Assembly: GCA_039707465.1 (NCBI GenBank)
Contig: CM077643.1
Span: 320,049,919-320,113,918, forward strand
DNA length: 64,000 nucleotides
Reading direction: 5' to 3'
Origin: Rhabdophis nuchalis
Lineage: Eukaryota; Chordata; Lepidosauria; Squamata; Natricidae
Shown here: positions 44,337 through 56,189 of the stretch, piece after piece
Layout of the letters: each line of letters opens with the position of its first letter
Numbering within the stretch: position 1 is the stretch's first letter
The notes under the pieces: generated by a model
The model's input: the letters and a program-made list of their open reading frames with translations, nothing else
Told to the model about the DNA's origin: nothing
Database searches by the model: none
Translations under genes and position numbers: made by a program

Positions 44337-44564
44337 CTGAAAATAAGACCTCCCAGGATAATAAGCCCAACTGGCATTTTGAGTGCATGTGCTAAAATAA
44401 GTCCTCCCTCAAAAATAAGCCCTCACTGAAAATATTGCAACATAGCAGCAGTCATGAGGTGACCATGCTCGCCGCATCCTACACCTCAAAAATAATAAGA
44501 TCTCTCTGAAAATAAGGCCAAGTGCTTATTTCGGGGTACCCTGTCTTTTTTCCGGAAAACATGG
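44337..44564. mobile_element. Mariner-like MITE, 228 bp
   Basis: Ends CCCTGCTTCCCTGAAAATAA and 'ttttttccggaaaacatgg' are diverged inverted repeats, flanked by TA on both sides (44335-44336, 44565-44566). The interior repeats 'aaaataag' units. Non-coding. Confidence 0.8.
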
Positions 44565-44734
44565 TATTCAAAGCAATGGCTCTAATTTGAAAGAATGAAC
44601 TATTATGGTAGCTACACACACACAAAAATGTTTGGCATTTTGATTAATGTTATAGAAATCTCATTGTATTTAGTAGTGGTTCATTGTAGTTGGATATGCA
44701 ATGCATTAATTTGAGAAAATTAATTTGTTATTAC

Positions 44735-44736
<2 letters not shown>

Positions 44737-44777
<41 letters not shown>
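44737..44777. repeat. (AG)n microsatellite
   Basis: About 20 uninterrupted AG units. Confidence 0.97.
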
Positions 44778-44779
<2 letters not shown>

Positions 44780-45266
44780 TAAACTGTCCAACTGAGGAAC
44801 CCACCTTCTTTTTATTATATTATATTGACGATCCTATAAGATTTTTTTGGGGGTGTGTGTGTGTGTCATGCTTATAGTCTAAAATCTGGATACTGAAGAG
44901 TAATTACTCCTGTATTAGAATAACCTTCTTCCAGTAAGATTTTTCTGGAGAAAAAAAAGGGGAACGGGGAGGCAGAGAGGAAGGGGAAAGGAGAGCTAGA
45001 CATGGCTTAGAGAGGCCATTCTGGAGTTAGAGGGAAACCCTGAGATTACCAGGGAGAGGTGACAGAAGATAACTTTGGGATTTGGGAATAAGTGGGAAGA
45101 AATATTTCTTCAGATATCATAGTATCAAACTGTGATCTGCTTTTATAGGCTAATAATATGTGATATTGGAATCAGAAATACATTGGGTGGATAAGTACAA
45201 AATGATAAGACATTGGTATAATATAATAATAATGCCTAATTTAAGCCCCTTACTTATTTCTATCAA

Positions 45267-45787
45267 CTGTATTTTTCAGAATATAAAACACACCCCTTTC
45301 CCTCAAAAAAGAGGGTGTAAATCTGGGTGCATCTTACACACTGAATACAGCATTTTTGGCCTCCTGAAACCCCACCTCCTTCACCAAAATGGCCGTGCAT
45401 AGCCTTTAGGAGGCTTTCAGGGTGCACCTGGGGTCTGAGGAGGGAAGAAATGCCTGAAAAACGGGCTGCTTTTTGCTCAATTTCCCCCCACCAAGCCTCC
45501 AGGAGCACTCTATTAGCCTCCTAAAGGCTATGCATGCCCTTTTTTTCTGACAAAAAACAGGCCCGTTTTTGTGAAAAATGGGCCATTTTTGCTTGTTTTG
45601 GAAACACTCTACAAGCTTCCTAAAGGCTAGTCATGCCCTTTTTTGACTAAAAACAGGCCCATTTTCACAAAAAAACAGACTGTTTTGGGGAAGTCTGCAG
45701 AGTGCAAACCCTTTTTAAAAAAATGTTCCTGTTTAAAATCTTGGTGCGTCTTATACTCCGGTGCGTCTTATACTGCAAAAAATACAG
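45267..45787. mobile_element. Mariner-like MITE, 521 bp
   Basis: Left end CTGTATTTTTCAGAATATAA and right end 'cgtcttatactgcaaaaaat' + 'acag' are inverted repeats; TA follows the right end, the left flank reads AA. Internal motifs 'ccaaaatggccg' and 'aaacaggcccgttttt' recur in the copy at 53452-54091. A small duplication of 'ggtgcgtcttata' lies next to the right end. Non-coding. Confidence 0.85.
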
Positions 45788-45799
45788 TATATGCTCTTC

Positions 45800-47400
45800 C
45801 AATAAATTCATTCTTGCCAGGATCATTTGGTTTCATGAGTCATTTCAATCTATTTGGTGTGTGCACTTCTTACTCTCTTTCAGTTAATCTGTTTTGAATA
45901 TATTACGGTATGGATTGCATGAGCTAATAGAGCCTGAAAATTAGAAACTGTGGATTAGTGCATGAACCCAACTGCCAACCAAGCAGAAAATATTGTTCAC
46001 CTGAACTTGCAAGTTTATTTAAATTCCATTTGCAAAATAATAAAACAATCGAATGACTTGCAAAAGCATTACCAGAACAGAGATCATTCTGATACATTCT
46101 GGAATGAAGCAGAATTGCAAAAGAGACATGCACAAAATGTGGCACAGAATAATAAGAGCAAGCAGTCACATGTCACAATAAAAGCAATTCCAATGAAATC
46201 AAAGTCAAACAAGCCTTGTGAGGAGGCTGTAGAAATGTGAAGTTCCCCTAAAGAGGGATCTTCCCTACCTGTCCCTCCCTCCTTGCACTCTGCCAAACAT
46301 GGTCATCCTCAGCCTACTATTTCTAGCAATCTTTTGTGCCTGCTCCACTTGCTATGGCTGGTCCAGTCTCTGCTTCTTGTTTTGAAAGCCTGAATGCACA
46401 AGGACATGCAGTCAATGGAGGAAGAGCAGAACAATGCAGTTGATTACAACAGCCGCAGCAAAAACTGAGGAAAGTAAAAACAAGTCATCACTGGCTTCAC
46501 TATGAAACATGGGAGATGCATGCTGTCCTGCCTAGCTGATGGATTATGTATGACTAACTAGCAGTGACCATAGGCTCTATGGCTCATAAACCTAACCAAA
46601 TGTGCTACTGCCTCATTGCCCAGGCCAGGTGATTTCTTCCTACCTGTTAAGAAGGGTTGCAAGTGGGATTGAGAAACTTGTTACCCTGGCCCTCCATAGA
46701 TTCAGGGGTGGCTGCTGATAGTGACCCCAATCCTCATCCCTCAAGTTTGTCACTTGCTGCGTCTGGAGAGAATGAAAAAAATGGGAGATAACAGTTGTCA
46801 CTTGAGAGTGGGGACAGATGATCGTATCTAGCTAGTTGTATTTCAACTCTTCAAAAAGCTTTTGACAAAACCTTTTACCAAATATTCTTAGTATACTTGG
46901 AATTATGGGTTACAAGAATAGGCCCTCCCTTTACAAAGTAACTAGAGTGAAGAGAGAAAATAAAGACTTAGCAAGTACTTCTAGAAGTTGGCAGATTTTC
47001 AGAGTGATAGATTTTTGTGTGTTCTGTTTTCTTTGTGAACTGAAATAGGGCAATTGCTACAGCTGTTAATGTAAAGTGTAGAGGACAAAGCAAGACAAAA
47101 TAGCATTTCAAAAATAAAAGAAGTTTCTGTCTTTATGCCAGGGGAAATATAGCTCTCTGAAAAAGAATTTAATTTTGTTTTTTTCAACATATAAAAAGTA
47201 CTTAGATTTTTTTTTCAATATAATTTTATTCACAATTTAAAAACAAAAGGAAGGAATTGCCAGAAACCAAAATAAAATAAGAAGGAAAAAGAAAAAGGAA
47301 GTCGTAGAAGAGAAAGCTAATCCACAAAAACAAATAAAAAAGAAAAAGGATAGAAGAAAAATAGAAAAGAAAGAAAAATATATGAAAGATTGGCTTTCAA
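45800..47400. other. Unannotated intergenic DNA
   Basis: AT-rich with an A-rich patch near 47240-47390. A poly-T start near 47208-47230 may mark an old retroelement tail in reverse, but nothing identifiable follows. No gene recognised. Confidence 0.4.
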
Positions 47401-47459
47401 TTTTCTTTACAGCATTTATAAGTACTGTAAGAAAAAATAGGCACCTGGTTCAGTTCCAA

Positions 47460-47800
47460 GCAAGGAGAAAGGCACTGGAAACATGGAGGGTTGTTGGAAA
47501 GATGGTTTAATGATGAACAGAACCACCAGTGTTTATAGAGCAGCTGACAAAACAGAGTTGAGAGTGGGCAGTTTTTATACCTTCCCCTGGGCTTTGCCCT
47601 TGAGCTTCCTGTTCCTGTGCAAGAATATGTATTCTATTGGCTGTTGTCAGACTCTCATGGGGTTATGTAGGAGTCATAGCTGGCTCTATAGGCAAAGTAC
47701 AAATCCTAGGTGTTTGTCTGAGCTAGGTTTGGTTGAAGTTTGGTCTGCTCTGAGGGTGAGGCAATGAAGGCTTGTGTTCTGAAAGCACACAAGAGCTTTT
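47460..47800 (-). mobile_element. Candidate LTR fragment
   Basis: On the minus strand a TATAAAA (rc of about 47573-47580) is followed about 65 bp later by ATTAAA, with a preceding CCAAT-type motif (rc of about 47636-47641), an order typical of an LTR promoter and poly(A) region. No terminal repeats or duplication were located, so this is a weak call. Confidence 0.35.
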
Positions 47801-47809
47801 CCTATTGTG

Positions 47810-48746
47810 CCTTAATGGTTTTGTCCTTTGTTGAATCTTGAGCGAGGGCTAATCCTACCATTCTGCCTTTGTTTCAAAATATCCTTTTCTTGGATGGGTT
47901 ACCAAATCTGCATTTCTGAAAGGTGGCCTCCTCAGTTTGGTTTCTGAATAGGATGGCTCAATCTTTCTTAATGGACACATAAATGTCTGATGGGGCTATT
48001 AGGAAAGACTTGGGGGCTGCTTTCTGTCTCCAAGAGCATGTTTCTCCTTTCCTCCTTTAGGGGAAATATAATATTCTGCCTTTTTAATATTCCTCAAAGT
48101 ATTTCATTCTACTAGGAGAGGGGCAGCTGCTAATTTTCTACAGTACAATTGTACACATGCCACTTTTTCCCAAATGGACACCACAATTCTCCTCTTTCTA
48201 TAGTCTGTCCTGTCTGACTGTCAAAATAACAGATCGTAAATTCACTTTTTTCTGTTTTATGTGCTTGTGAGAGGATTGGCTATATCAATATGATAAATAA
48301 ATATATAAATAAACTCTGTAAGGTTTTTCCAGTCATCAATAAACATAGATATTGTTTTTTCTCTAATCAAACAGGTTAATGTTGTGATTTCAGGAAATTC
48401 TGTCGCCACCAATTCCTCTGATGTAAACTTTGCCAAATCTTTCCCTCTTTGTGCATACAATAATCACACTGAGATTATCATATATAAAAACAAAAAACAT
48501 CCTCCCCCTGTTTAACCATCAGTCCTAAGAAGAAAAGTTACAGCAACTTTCTATCCATTTAGCTATCTATTTCTTCAAGATAAATCTTTAATTTATAGTA
48601 CAGATTCTTTAGGTATTTCATTTGTCTACCTACAGGACTTTTTGCTTTTTGTTTTGCAGTGTTAATCTAGGGATAGTCCAAACTGGCTGGTTATGATGCC
48701 CTCATTCTCTAACTACTCCTGCATTCACTGTAATTATAAGGTTAAG
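47810..48746. other. Unannotated AT-rich DNA
   Basis: No recognised gene or repeat. Confidence 0.45.
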
Positions 48747-48761
48747 AATGAAAGCTTCCCC

Positions 48762-49452
48762 ATTAGGAATTTATTTGGGGGGACATTGATTTGATTTATA
48801 GAATTAATTCAGCATTTGCCAGAATAAATGAGGTACCCAGAGAGATACATATTAAATTTATAAGAAGGTCAAAGAGGGAAGAGATACTGAGAGCGCAAAG
48901 AGGGGGCCCTTTGATGTATCAGCAAAATGAGGTGGCCATATTGAAGCAGATCCCAAAGAAAATAAGAGATATAAGAAGGAATTATTCCTTCTTAATTAAA
49001 AAATTATTCAAAAAGGGGGTGTGGTTCAAGTGGTTATGCCTGAAGGGATGCTGGTATTCTGGGAGGGAGGAAGAGTTAGAATCAAAACAGTTGAAGAGGC
49101 GCATAATTTTCTTAAAAAACACTCCTCAATCCTGGTGGGGGGGGGAGGAAGAAACTATAGCAAAGAGGCTCAGATCGCAAAAATAATTTGTTATATATTT
49201 TTTTTATGATGGTAATTCCTGTACGGATGTCAATAGTGCAAAGTAATTGAACGTATAAAATAATATAAAAATTTATGATTTTAAAATGTATGTACCCCTT
49301 CCTTTTAATAATTTCTTTTTAATGGAATATGCATGAAGACTCGGAGGTGGTCATCAAACCCGATGTGGAAGCTCCAAAATATTATCTAATACCTTATCTA
49401 CCCCTTTCCTGATATAAATTGTTAAAACCAATAAAACTTTTTTCAAAAAAAA
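48762..49452 (+). mobile_element. 5'-truncated ORF1-only L1 (HAL1-like) insertion
   Basis: Both flanks carry AATGAAAGCTTCCCC (48747-48761, 49453-49467), a perfect 15-bp target duplication. The insert holds the C-terminal half of L1 ORF1, then directly a 3' UTR ('gaagactcggaggtggtcat', 'ttaaaaccaataaaactttt') and a poly-A tail. No ORF2 lies between. The 3' UTR aligns with that of the longer relative at 57693-59734. Confidence 0.92.
48791..49209 (+). pseudogene. L1 ORF1p C-terminal fragment
   Basis: ORF1p is the L1 RNA-binding chaperone. This fragment retains the end of its RRM (INEVPREIHIKF) and the C-terminal domain (REEILRAQR, AILKQIPKKIRDIRRNYSFL). A frameshift near 49020-49040 splits the last part: the frame from 48791 leaves at VWFKWL, and the conserved MPEGMLVFWEGG block continues in the frame from 49021 to 49209. 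The coiled coil is missing because of 5' truncation. It closely matches the 58.2-58.7 kb ORF. Confidence 0.9.
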
Positions 49453-49469
49453 AATGAAAGCTTCCCCCA

Positions 49470-50125
49470 TACCGTTTGCTATGTTCTCTTATGAAACAAA
49501 AGAAAACCTCTTTGTTGAGAAGGCAAGTTTAAGATTAAAATAACCATCTATTGCTTTCTCATACTCTTATTTTTTATGGTTCTTGACTGTTACATATGAT
49601 TGCTTCACTCTTTGCAATTTGCAATATATAACCTTTGCATCCCTGTATGGTTGCTTTTTTCTTTTATTACTTGTGGCTTGAGGAAGTACTCTGTGCACAG
49701 AAGATTGCATATTTTTGTGGGCACATTACCCCCAAACAAGCAGAACAAAACACTCATCCTAAATGTGTGTTTCCTATCAATGAGAGGAAAAACCAAACCA
49801 TTTACTAGACAATTATTGTGTAGATATAGTTTTCGAGGGGCAGTGCACAAATGTGGTGTTTTCAACATTCTACGAAATAGTGAGAACTTGATTAGGCATC
49901 CCCATCAAATTAAACATGTATTGAAGCTACAAAAATAGTTTCATCGTTTGGTTTCCCACATGGTAATAAGCACATCATAGTATAAGTAGCTGCTCAATGA
50001 ATGGTGGACTATCTTTTCTGTGTGGCCATATCTGGATCCCATGCAATCGATTTGACACAGAGAGATTTCACTGCAAAGATTGGGTTTTAAACAAATCTAA
50101 GAATTCATGGTGTGTGTGGGAGTAA
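49470..50125. other. Unannotated intergenic DNA
   Basis: No gene or repeat recognised. Confidence 0.45.
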
Positions 50126-50131
50126 GTGTGT

Positions 50132-50415
50132 CAGAGGTGGTATTCAGATCGTTCTGACCAGGCCTGGAGAATCGGTAGCGGAAATTTTGAGTAGTTTGAA
50201 GAACCAGTAAATACCAGCTCTGATTGGCCCTGCTCCCATCTTTTTTCTGTCTCCTGAGTCCCAGCTGATCGGGAATTTTGCAGTAACCTTCCCCTGGAGT
50301 GGGGAGGGAATGGAGATTTTATAGTATCCTTCCCTTGCCACACCCACCAAGCCACGCCATACCCACCAAGCAACATCCACAGAACCAGTAGTAAAAAAAT
50401 TGAATCCCACCACTG
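50132..50415. mobile_element. hAT MITE, 284 bp
   Basis: Starts CAGAGGTGGTATTC and ends GAATCCCACCACTG; it is the reverse-oriented relative of 37237-37545, sharing 'ccagctgatcggga' and 'ccttcccctggagt'. Flanks AAGTGTGT and ATGTGTCT match only loosely. Confidence 0.82.
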
Positions 50416-50419
50416 ATGT

Positions 50420-52280
50420 GTCTGTGTCTCTGTGTGTGTAAATATATGTGAAACCATCTCCTTCTGCAACTTAAATACTTAGAAAATTATTGTACCATAA
50501 AAGTGTGTGATCACAAATAGCTTTTGCAGTTGGCTCTAGATTAGATGTCAAAAGAAAGATTCTGATTGCATTGACTGTATCTGCTGTGACCTTTATGTCT
50601 GTTACAGTATTTCTCTTGAAGGATTTTTAAGGGGCTCATAATTCAATGTCAGAGCAACCAGGGGTCCGGGCAGTGTTAACAATTAAACAATAATTCAGAG
50701 ATTTTGAATTTAAGTACCCTCTGTGTGTACAGATTAAGAGAATATAGTCTATGTAATTCAGAGGAAAGCCAATTAAACCCACTCTGTAATGAGCAATGAT
50801 GTTCTCTCACATCTGCCAACAAAACCAATCAACATAATGTATTACAGAGTGATGGGCTTTCTGTTGTCTGTGTTATGGGAATGAATCAGCACGATAAATT
50901 ATGTAAGCATAATCAACATTTATTAATATGATATCAAAGGACAGAATTCCTCTTATACACAGATTCACACTGCATATGAGTCCAAACAGGACCTCTAATT
51001 CTGAATTTATCACCTGCACAATTCAATTTGTTCTGCTTCAAAAGTCCAACACTTTCAAAATGTTGATGCTATGATTTTATGACTGTGTGAAGAGAGAAAG
51101 GCAGATGTAAGCTTTGATATCTCAGTAAATGTCCATGTTCATTGTTCCAAATGCTTCTAATGCCAAGGTGTCACTACTGCCATCTGGCACATCTCAAATA
51201 CCTTTAAATTAAGCCATCATATCTTGTTGACAAATAAGGGTTTAATTTAAGCCAGGACTTAAATTTAGCTACTTTTTCGGTTCCAAGGCCTTATGCTACC
51301 ATGTATTGTTACACCCGTTCCACTTCTCTCGGTAGCTCCATGGCAAAGCATTGATCTGAAATTAGATTGTTTTGGAAGGTGGTCAGTGGAAATTTCCACT
51401 GGTTCTACAAACAATTTTCGTTCACACATATTTTGAGCCATATTTTTGTTAGTGTTATAGAAAATGGCAGAACCTAGCAGTCCTTGGCCGATCAAGTTTG
51501 CATTTGCATGGCACACCACTAAGAATCTCAGGGCTGCAAGCTACCCTAGATACTTGAAGGATGCCATGATAAATCATTTCTACATCATTGGAAATAAAAG
51601 TTTGTGGAAATAGCTTTGAGTCATCTGATGAATTAAACTTGGAGACTTTGTTTAAAAAAGAATTATGACATTCAGAAAAGTATGGATAGCGCTGTAACAC
51701 TTCACTTGTGATTGCATATATAAATTCAAACTGAACAAATCACTCTCCATTTCTACAAGGGTGATTTTTATGAGGTCTGTAAAAAGGTAGATTTGCTTTT
51801 GCATTGTGGTTTGGGCAATGGGGACAGCAAGATTCATTGATTAGAAAAGGCCATCTGCTTTGGCTTCATGAAACAATTCGGGTGACTTCAGTTGCTTCCA
51901 GATTGTACAAAGGGAGAAGACTTCTCTTATCCTTTTCTGCCAGTGCTGGCCAAAGTGTGTTCAAGCTGGGAACCTTCAAGATTATTTGAAGGGCTTGATA
52001 ACGTTGCCCATGTTGGAAGACCATCAATGCATATGAACATTGTAGCCAAGACATTTGGAATATGTTGCTGGATGCATTCAGGACCATAGTGGATCAGCTT
52101 AGCCTGAAATCATTCTGAGACCTACAATGTTTGTCAAAAGCTCTGACCGTGGAGATGTTCCTTATCTTATAATGGTGCTAGGCATCACACGACAGAGTTT
52201 GCTGCACCCCAACCTCCATACTTGCAAAGGGTTTTAGTAATCATCAGGGGCACATTCCACATCTCTCCTCAACTATACAT
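50420..52280. other. Unannotated DNA with minus-strand frames
   Basis: Minus-strand open frames at 51265-51519, 51455-51700 and 51652-51837 overlap end to end, as a decayed reading frame would. I recognise no domain in them. This could be an old processed pseudogene, an unknown repeat, or chance. Confidence 0.3.
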
Positions 52281-52291
52281 ATAGTTTAGAT

Positions 52292-52521
52292 CAGTGGTAG
52301 TCAACCTGGTCCCTACTGCCCACTAGTGGGCATTCCAGCTTTCATGATGGGTGGTAGGGGTTTTGTCCGATACTGAAGCACTTTCCTTTTTGTTTTAAAT
52401 TTAATTGACTTCCCTACTTTATAAATCACCATTACTGTGGAACCGGTGGGCGGTTAGAAAATTTTACTACTAACAGAGATACAAAAGTGGGCGGTAGGTA
52501 TAAAAAGGTTGACTAACCCTG
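52292..52521. mobile_element. hAT MITE, 230 bp
   Basis: Ends CAGTGGTAGTCAACCTGG and 'aaggttgactaaccctg' are inverted repeats. Flanks GTTTAGAT (52284-52291) and GTTTAAGT (52522-52529) match at 6 of 8. Internal 'cgcccac/gtgggcgg'-type motifs mirror each other. Non-coding. Confidence 0.82.
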
Positions 52522-52529
52522 GTTTAAGT

Positions 52530-53445
52530 GTTTCATTGAAATGGTACAATGAAAAAAAAACAGAATTTTGTGAAACAAGGAAGACGTGTTTCATTTCAAT
52601 CAAGCTTCAAATTCAGCCCCTGTCCCTTGGAGCAGCTTTGCAAACAACTTTGCAAGCAGTTTTGCAAGCCCCTTACTTCTGAGAGTTAAAGCAAGGTGAC
52701 CATTATATTTCCATATATACTCTGTGTGTGTGTGTCTGTGTGTCTATGAGAGAGAGAAGGAAAAGGGAGAGAATTTGCAATTTGTTATCTCAGATTCCAT
52801 ACAGCATGACCCTACAACCTCGAGATGGCTTTTTTTATTAGACTACTATCTGCAGCAACTGCTCCATGCTTTTACCACTGTGCTATTACTAAAATTAAAT
52901 ATCCTATAATGTTTACATGTTACCCAAGTGAATGATTATTATTACAACAACTGTGCATATATGGCAGTCATTTTTCCTATAAAAGTAACTAAAATGGCCC
53001 ACAATTTTGGGGCATTTTTTCTTATAAATACACAGGATAATCTCTATACTAAAAAAAAAAAGTACTAAGTAATTCTTTAACATATAACAGAATTTGGTTA
53101 ATTTTACACTACATTATGATTTCCTGCATCCCTGATAGTGGCATATAATATACTCGGTATGACTGAAAATAATTTTCCCACTTGTATTAAAATCGGTAAT
53201 TTGATGTCATTACAGAAGTATCACCATTGTTTTATAAAATTGCTGTATTAACATGAATGAAGAACTCTATCTTTAACAAGCAGATGGCAAAAAGAAGCTA
53301 AATTATGTTACATCGTACTGAAAATTGCTTCATAAACATAACTGAATATCATGCTGAATACAGAAATTTTACACACACACACACACACTTACTTTATAGA
53401 CATACATGCCATGGACACATGCCTGCACCAAATTAGGGGAAAGGG
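52530..53445. other. Unannotated DNA with short GT/CA runs
   Basis: GT run near 52721-52745 and CA run near 53372-53388. No gene recognised. Confidence 0.45.
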
Positions 53446-53451
53446 GAACTA

Positions 53452-54091
53452 CTGTATTTTTTGCAGTATAAGACGCCCCTTTTTTCCTATAAAAAGAGGC
53501 TGAAAATCTGGGTGTGTCTTATACATCGAATACAGCATTTTTTTTGCCTCCTGAAACTCCTCCCTTTCACCAAAATGGCCACGCGCATACCCTTATGGAG
53601 GCTTCCAGAGAGCTCCTGGGGGCTGGAGAGGGCAGAAATGAGCAAAAAACAGGACATTTTTGCCCCCCCAAGCCCCAGCAGCACTCTATAAGCCTCCATA
53701 AGGCTATGCATGCAATTTTTTGACCAAAAAATGGCGCGTTTTCACGAAACAAACAGGCCATTTTTCCTCATTTTGCCTCCCCCCCCCGGAGCACTCTGCA
53801 AGCCCCCCCCCAGGCTGTTCATGCCTTTTATTTGAAAAAAATGGGCCCATTTTCGTGAAAAATGGGCCGTTTGGGGGAGGCTTGCAAAGTGTAAAAAGGG
53901 CCTTTTTTCCCTTTGGAAGAGCTGTTTAGTTAGAGTGATTGATGAGAATTACGTTGGTCAAGTACTGTGCCTGCAGAAACAAAGATTTGTGCCTCCTGAA
54001 ACTCCTCCCTTTCACCAAAATGGCCACGCGCATACCCTTATGGAGGCTTCCAGAGAGCTCCTGGGGGCGTCTTATACTCCAAAAAATATGG
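53452..54091. mobile_element. Mariner-like MITE with internal duplication, 640 bp
   Basis: Left end CTGTATTTTTTGCAGTATAA and right end 'cgtcttatactccaaaaaat' + 'atgg', with TA on both sides (53450-53451, 54092-54093). Same family as 45267-45787. A 79-bp segment (53545-53623) is repeated exactly at 53990-54068, next to the right end. Confidence 0.9.
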
Positions 54092-54234
54092 TATATGGGG
54101 AAAATTAGGGAGAGGAGACAAAATAAACTTATTTTGCCTCCCAATTGGCCAAATAAGATTATGGGAGTTCTGTTCCAGTGCCTGGAAGTTGTACAACCTG
54201 GATAGAAAGGAATTGACACAAATTTGAAATGTGG

Positions 54235-54590
54235 ATTTATACGCAGCTGTTACATATAAGTTGCGTTGGCAAAATCAGAAATGAGGAGGTGATAAGCCGC
54301 ATAGGAAAACCAAGGGAAATCATCAAAACCATAAAAAAGAGAAAGTTTGGCGATGTGATGTGACACACAGAAAAATATGGCATACTTCACTTAATCCTCC
54401 AAGGAAAGATTGAAAGCAAATGAAGACCAGGCAGAAGAAGAACATTATGGCTTCAAAATCTAAGGGGCTGGTTTGGACAAAGCTCAGCAGCACTTTTTCA
54501 TGCAGCTGTTGATAAAAATAGGATCACCAACATGATAGCCAACATCCAACGATGGATATGGCTCAAGAAGAAGAGGAAATTGTCTAAACC
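54235..54590 (+). mobile_element. RTE-like LINE ORF2 C-terminal fragment
   Basis: A decayed frame reads NEEVISRIGKPREIIKTIKK then KFGDVM, GKIESK and GRRRTLWLQNLRGWFG, with LFHAAVDKNRITNMIANIQ after it; this is the post-RT region of RTE-type LINEs ('GRRR..WL.NLR.W'). A stop interrupts it. Clade assignment is by motif memory only. Confidence 0.55.
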
Positions 54591-54591
54591 A

Positions 54592-54665
54592 GGAGTGTAC
54601 AATCTTGGACAATTTAAGTCCTGTGGACTTCAATTCCCAGAATTCCCCAGGCAGCCACGCTGGTT
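54592..54665. mobile_element. Half copy of palindromic hAT-type MITE
   Basis: 'ccaggagtgtacaatcttgg' through 'tcaattcccagaattcccca' matches the left half of 44039-44173. Confidence 0.65.
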
Positions 54666-54669
54666 TAGA

Positions 54670-56185
54670 ATCTTATGAAGCTTTCTAAAGTGTACTATGT
54701 CCTCCTTGACAGATAGCTCAGGGTTTGGGTTTTTTGTTTCTTGGTGGTCTTTTGTTAGGATTTCCAAGTTTCTCTTTGGGACAAGTGACTGATTTAACTG
54801 TTGAGAATCCTGTGCTTTTCTGCAAGGTTTTGAGCAAATCCACATAGAACTAAATGAGATCATGGTTTGAAAAGATAAATGGCTGCTTTTTTAATCACTG
54901 CACAAGAAGTCACTTGGATGGCAATTGACTAATTCTCCTGAGGTGTTGCTTTTTCAATCCAGAGATAAAATCTCTTGTTTGCTTTTTGTGGTGGCTTGTT
55001 TGCTTTGATAGGAGCAGGCACAGAAAAATAATGAAACTTTCCATATCTTTTACTCACATTCATCACTGACTTCCTTTATATGTCTGCAAAGCAGGTACGT
55101 GAGGTGCAGGTAAAAAGAGAAGCAATTACATTTATTCAACTATTAGCTATGGCTATTCCCCCCAAAAAAGTATCCAGTATATAAACAAAAATGTACGGAT
55201 GAGGGAGAGGAAATCTCTACTTACAAAAACAGGGAAAACATTTTAGTTCCAATTTCTGACACTAAATGTTTCTGTTAGTACATCAGGAGCAGATCTATAC
55301 AGAAGAATCTTCATCCACACTATTCAGGTTGTTTCATTGCAGTATATTATTATGTATTGTGTGAATGCCTACTGATAAATGGCTGATTCTCTAGGATCTA
55401 GCTGAACTAGGAAATTGCCACTGTTAAGAAAAAGGAATATAGAAAGCTAATACATAGAACTCCACTGATTCTTGACGTGATTTTTCATACAACCGTGACA
55501 AGCCATTATTATTTTCTTGCAGTTTTTAGCTGCTTCACCATCAGTAGGAGTCCTTGTGGCATTTATCTGCTCATGATGTATATTACTACATTAGAATACT
55601 GTTCTAATGTAGAATTAATGTTAATTAGTACCTGCTGATTGTAAAGAAATTATGATTTATTCACACTGCTGCAATGCAGAGACACATCAGAGTACTACTA
55701 CCAATATTGGTACCTCTCTCTTTCTATATCTTTATACAGATCAAGTCAAAGATCTCTCCTACTATAAATATAGTTTTTGTGGCTAGATTGTGTATGTTGT
55801 TCTGTGTTTGTTGCAGCGGAAATTGTGCGGTCAGCATTTTATATCTGTTTTGCACCAAGCATTCAGTACAATGTTGTTTGCAAAATGCATGCACCTGAGA
55901 AGGAGTACACACTAAAGTACAAGTGTTCACAGAAACTACTTTTCTTACAGATTTTTGTGAGGATAACTGCTTTGTCGGTGTCAAAAGTAGTGATGCTGGA
56001 AGTGAGCCAAAACAGATGTATGGTGAGGAAAAATTGAGACTTTACTAAAGTACCCCAAGTTCTTTACGATCCATTTGTACTATGTAAAATGAATGCGTAG
56101 TAAAATAATTAACATGGGGGGGAAATTAAAATAGACTCAATTCTTAGTAAGAAGTGGTAGATTCAAATATTTGAGGGTCTATCAC
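54670..56185. other. Unannotated intergenic DNA
   Basis: No gene recognised. A small 11-bp inverted repeat with a 5-nt loop lies at 55586-55612. Confidence 0.45.
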
Positions 56186-56189
56186 AAGG

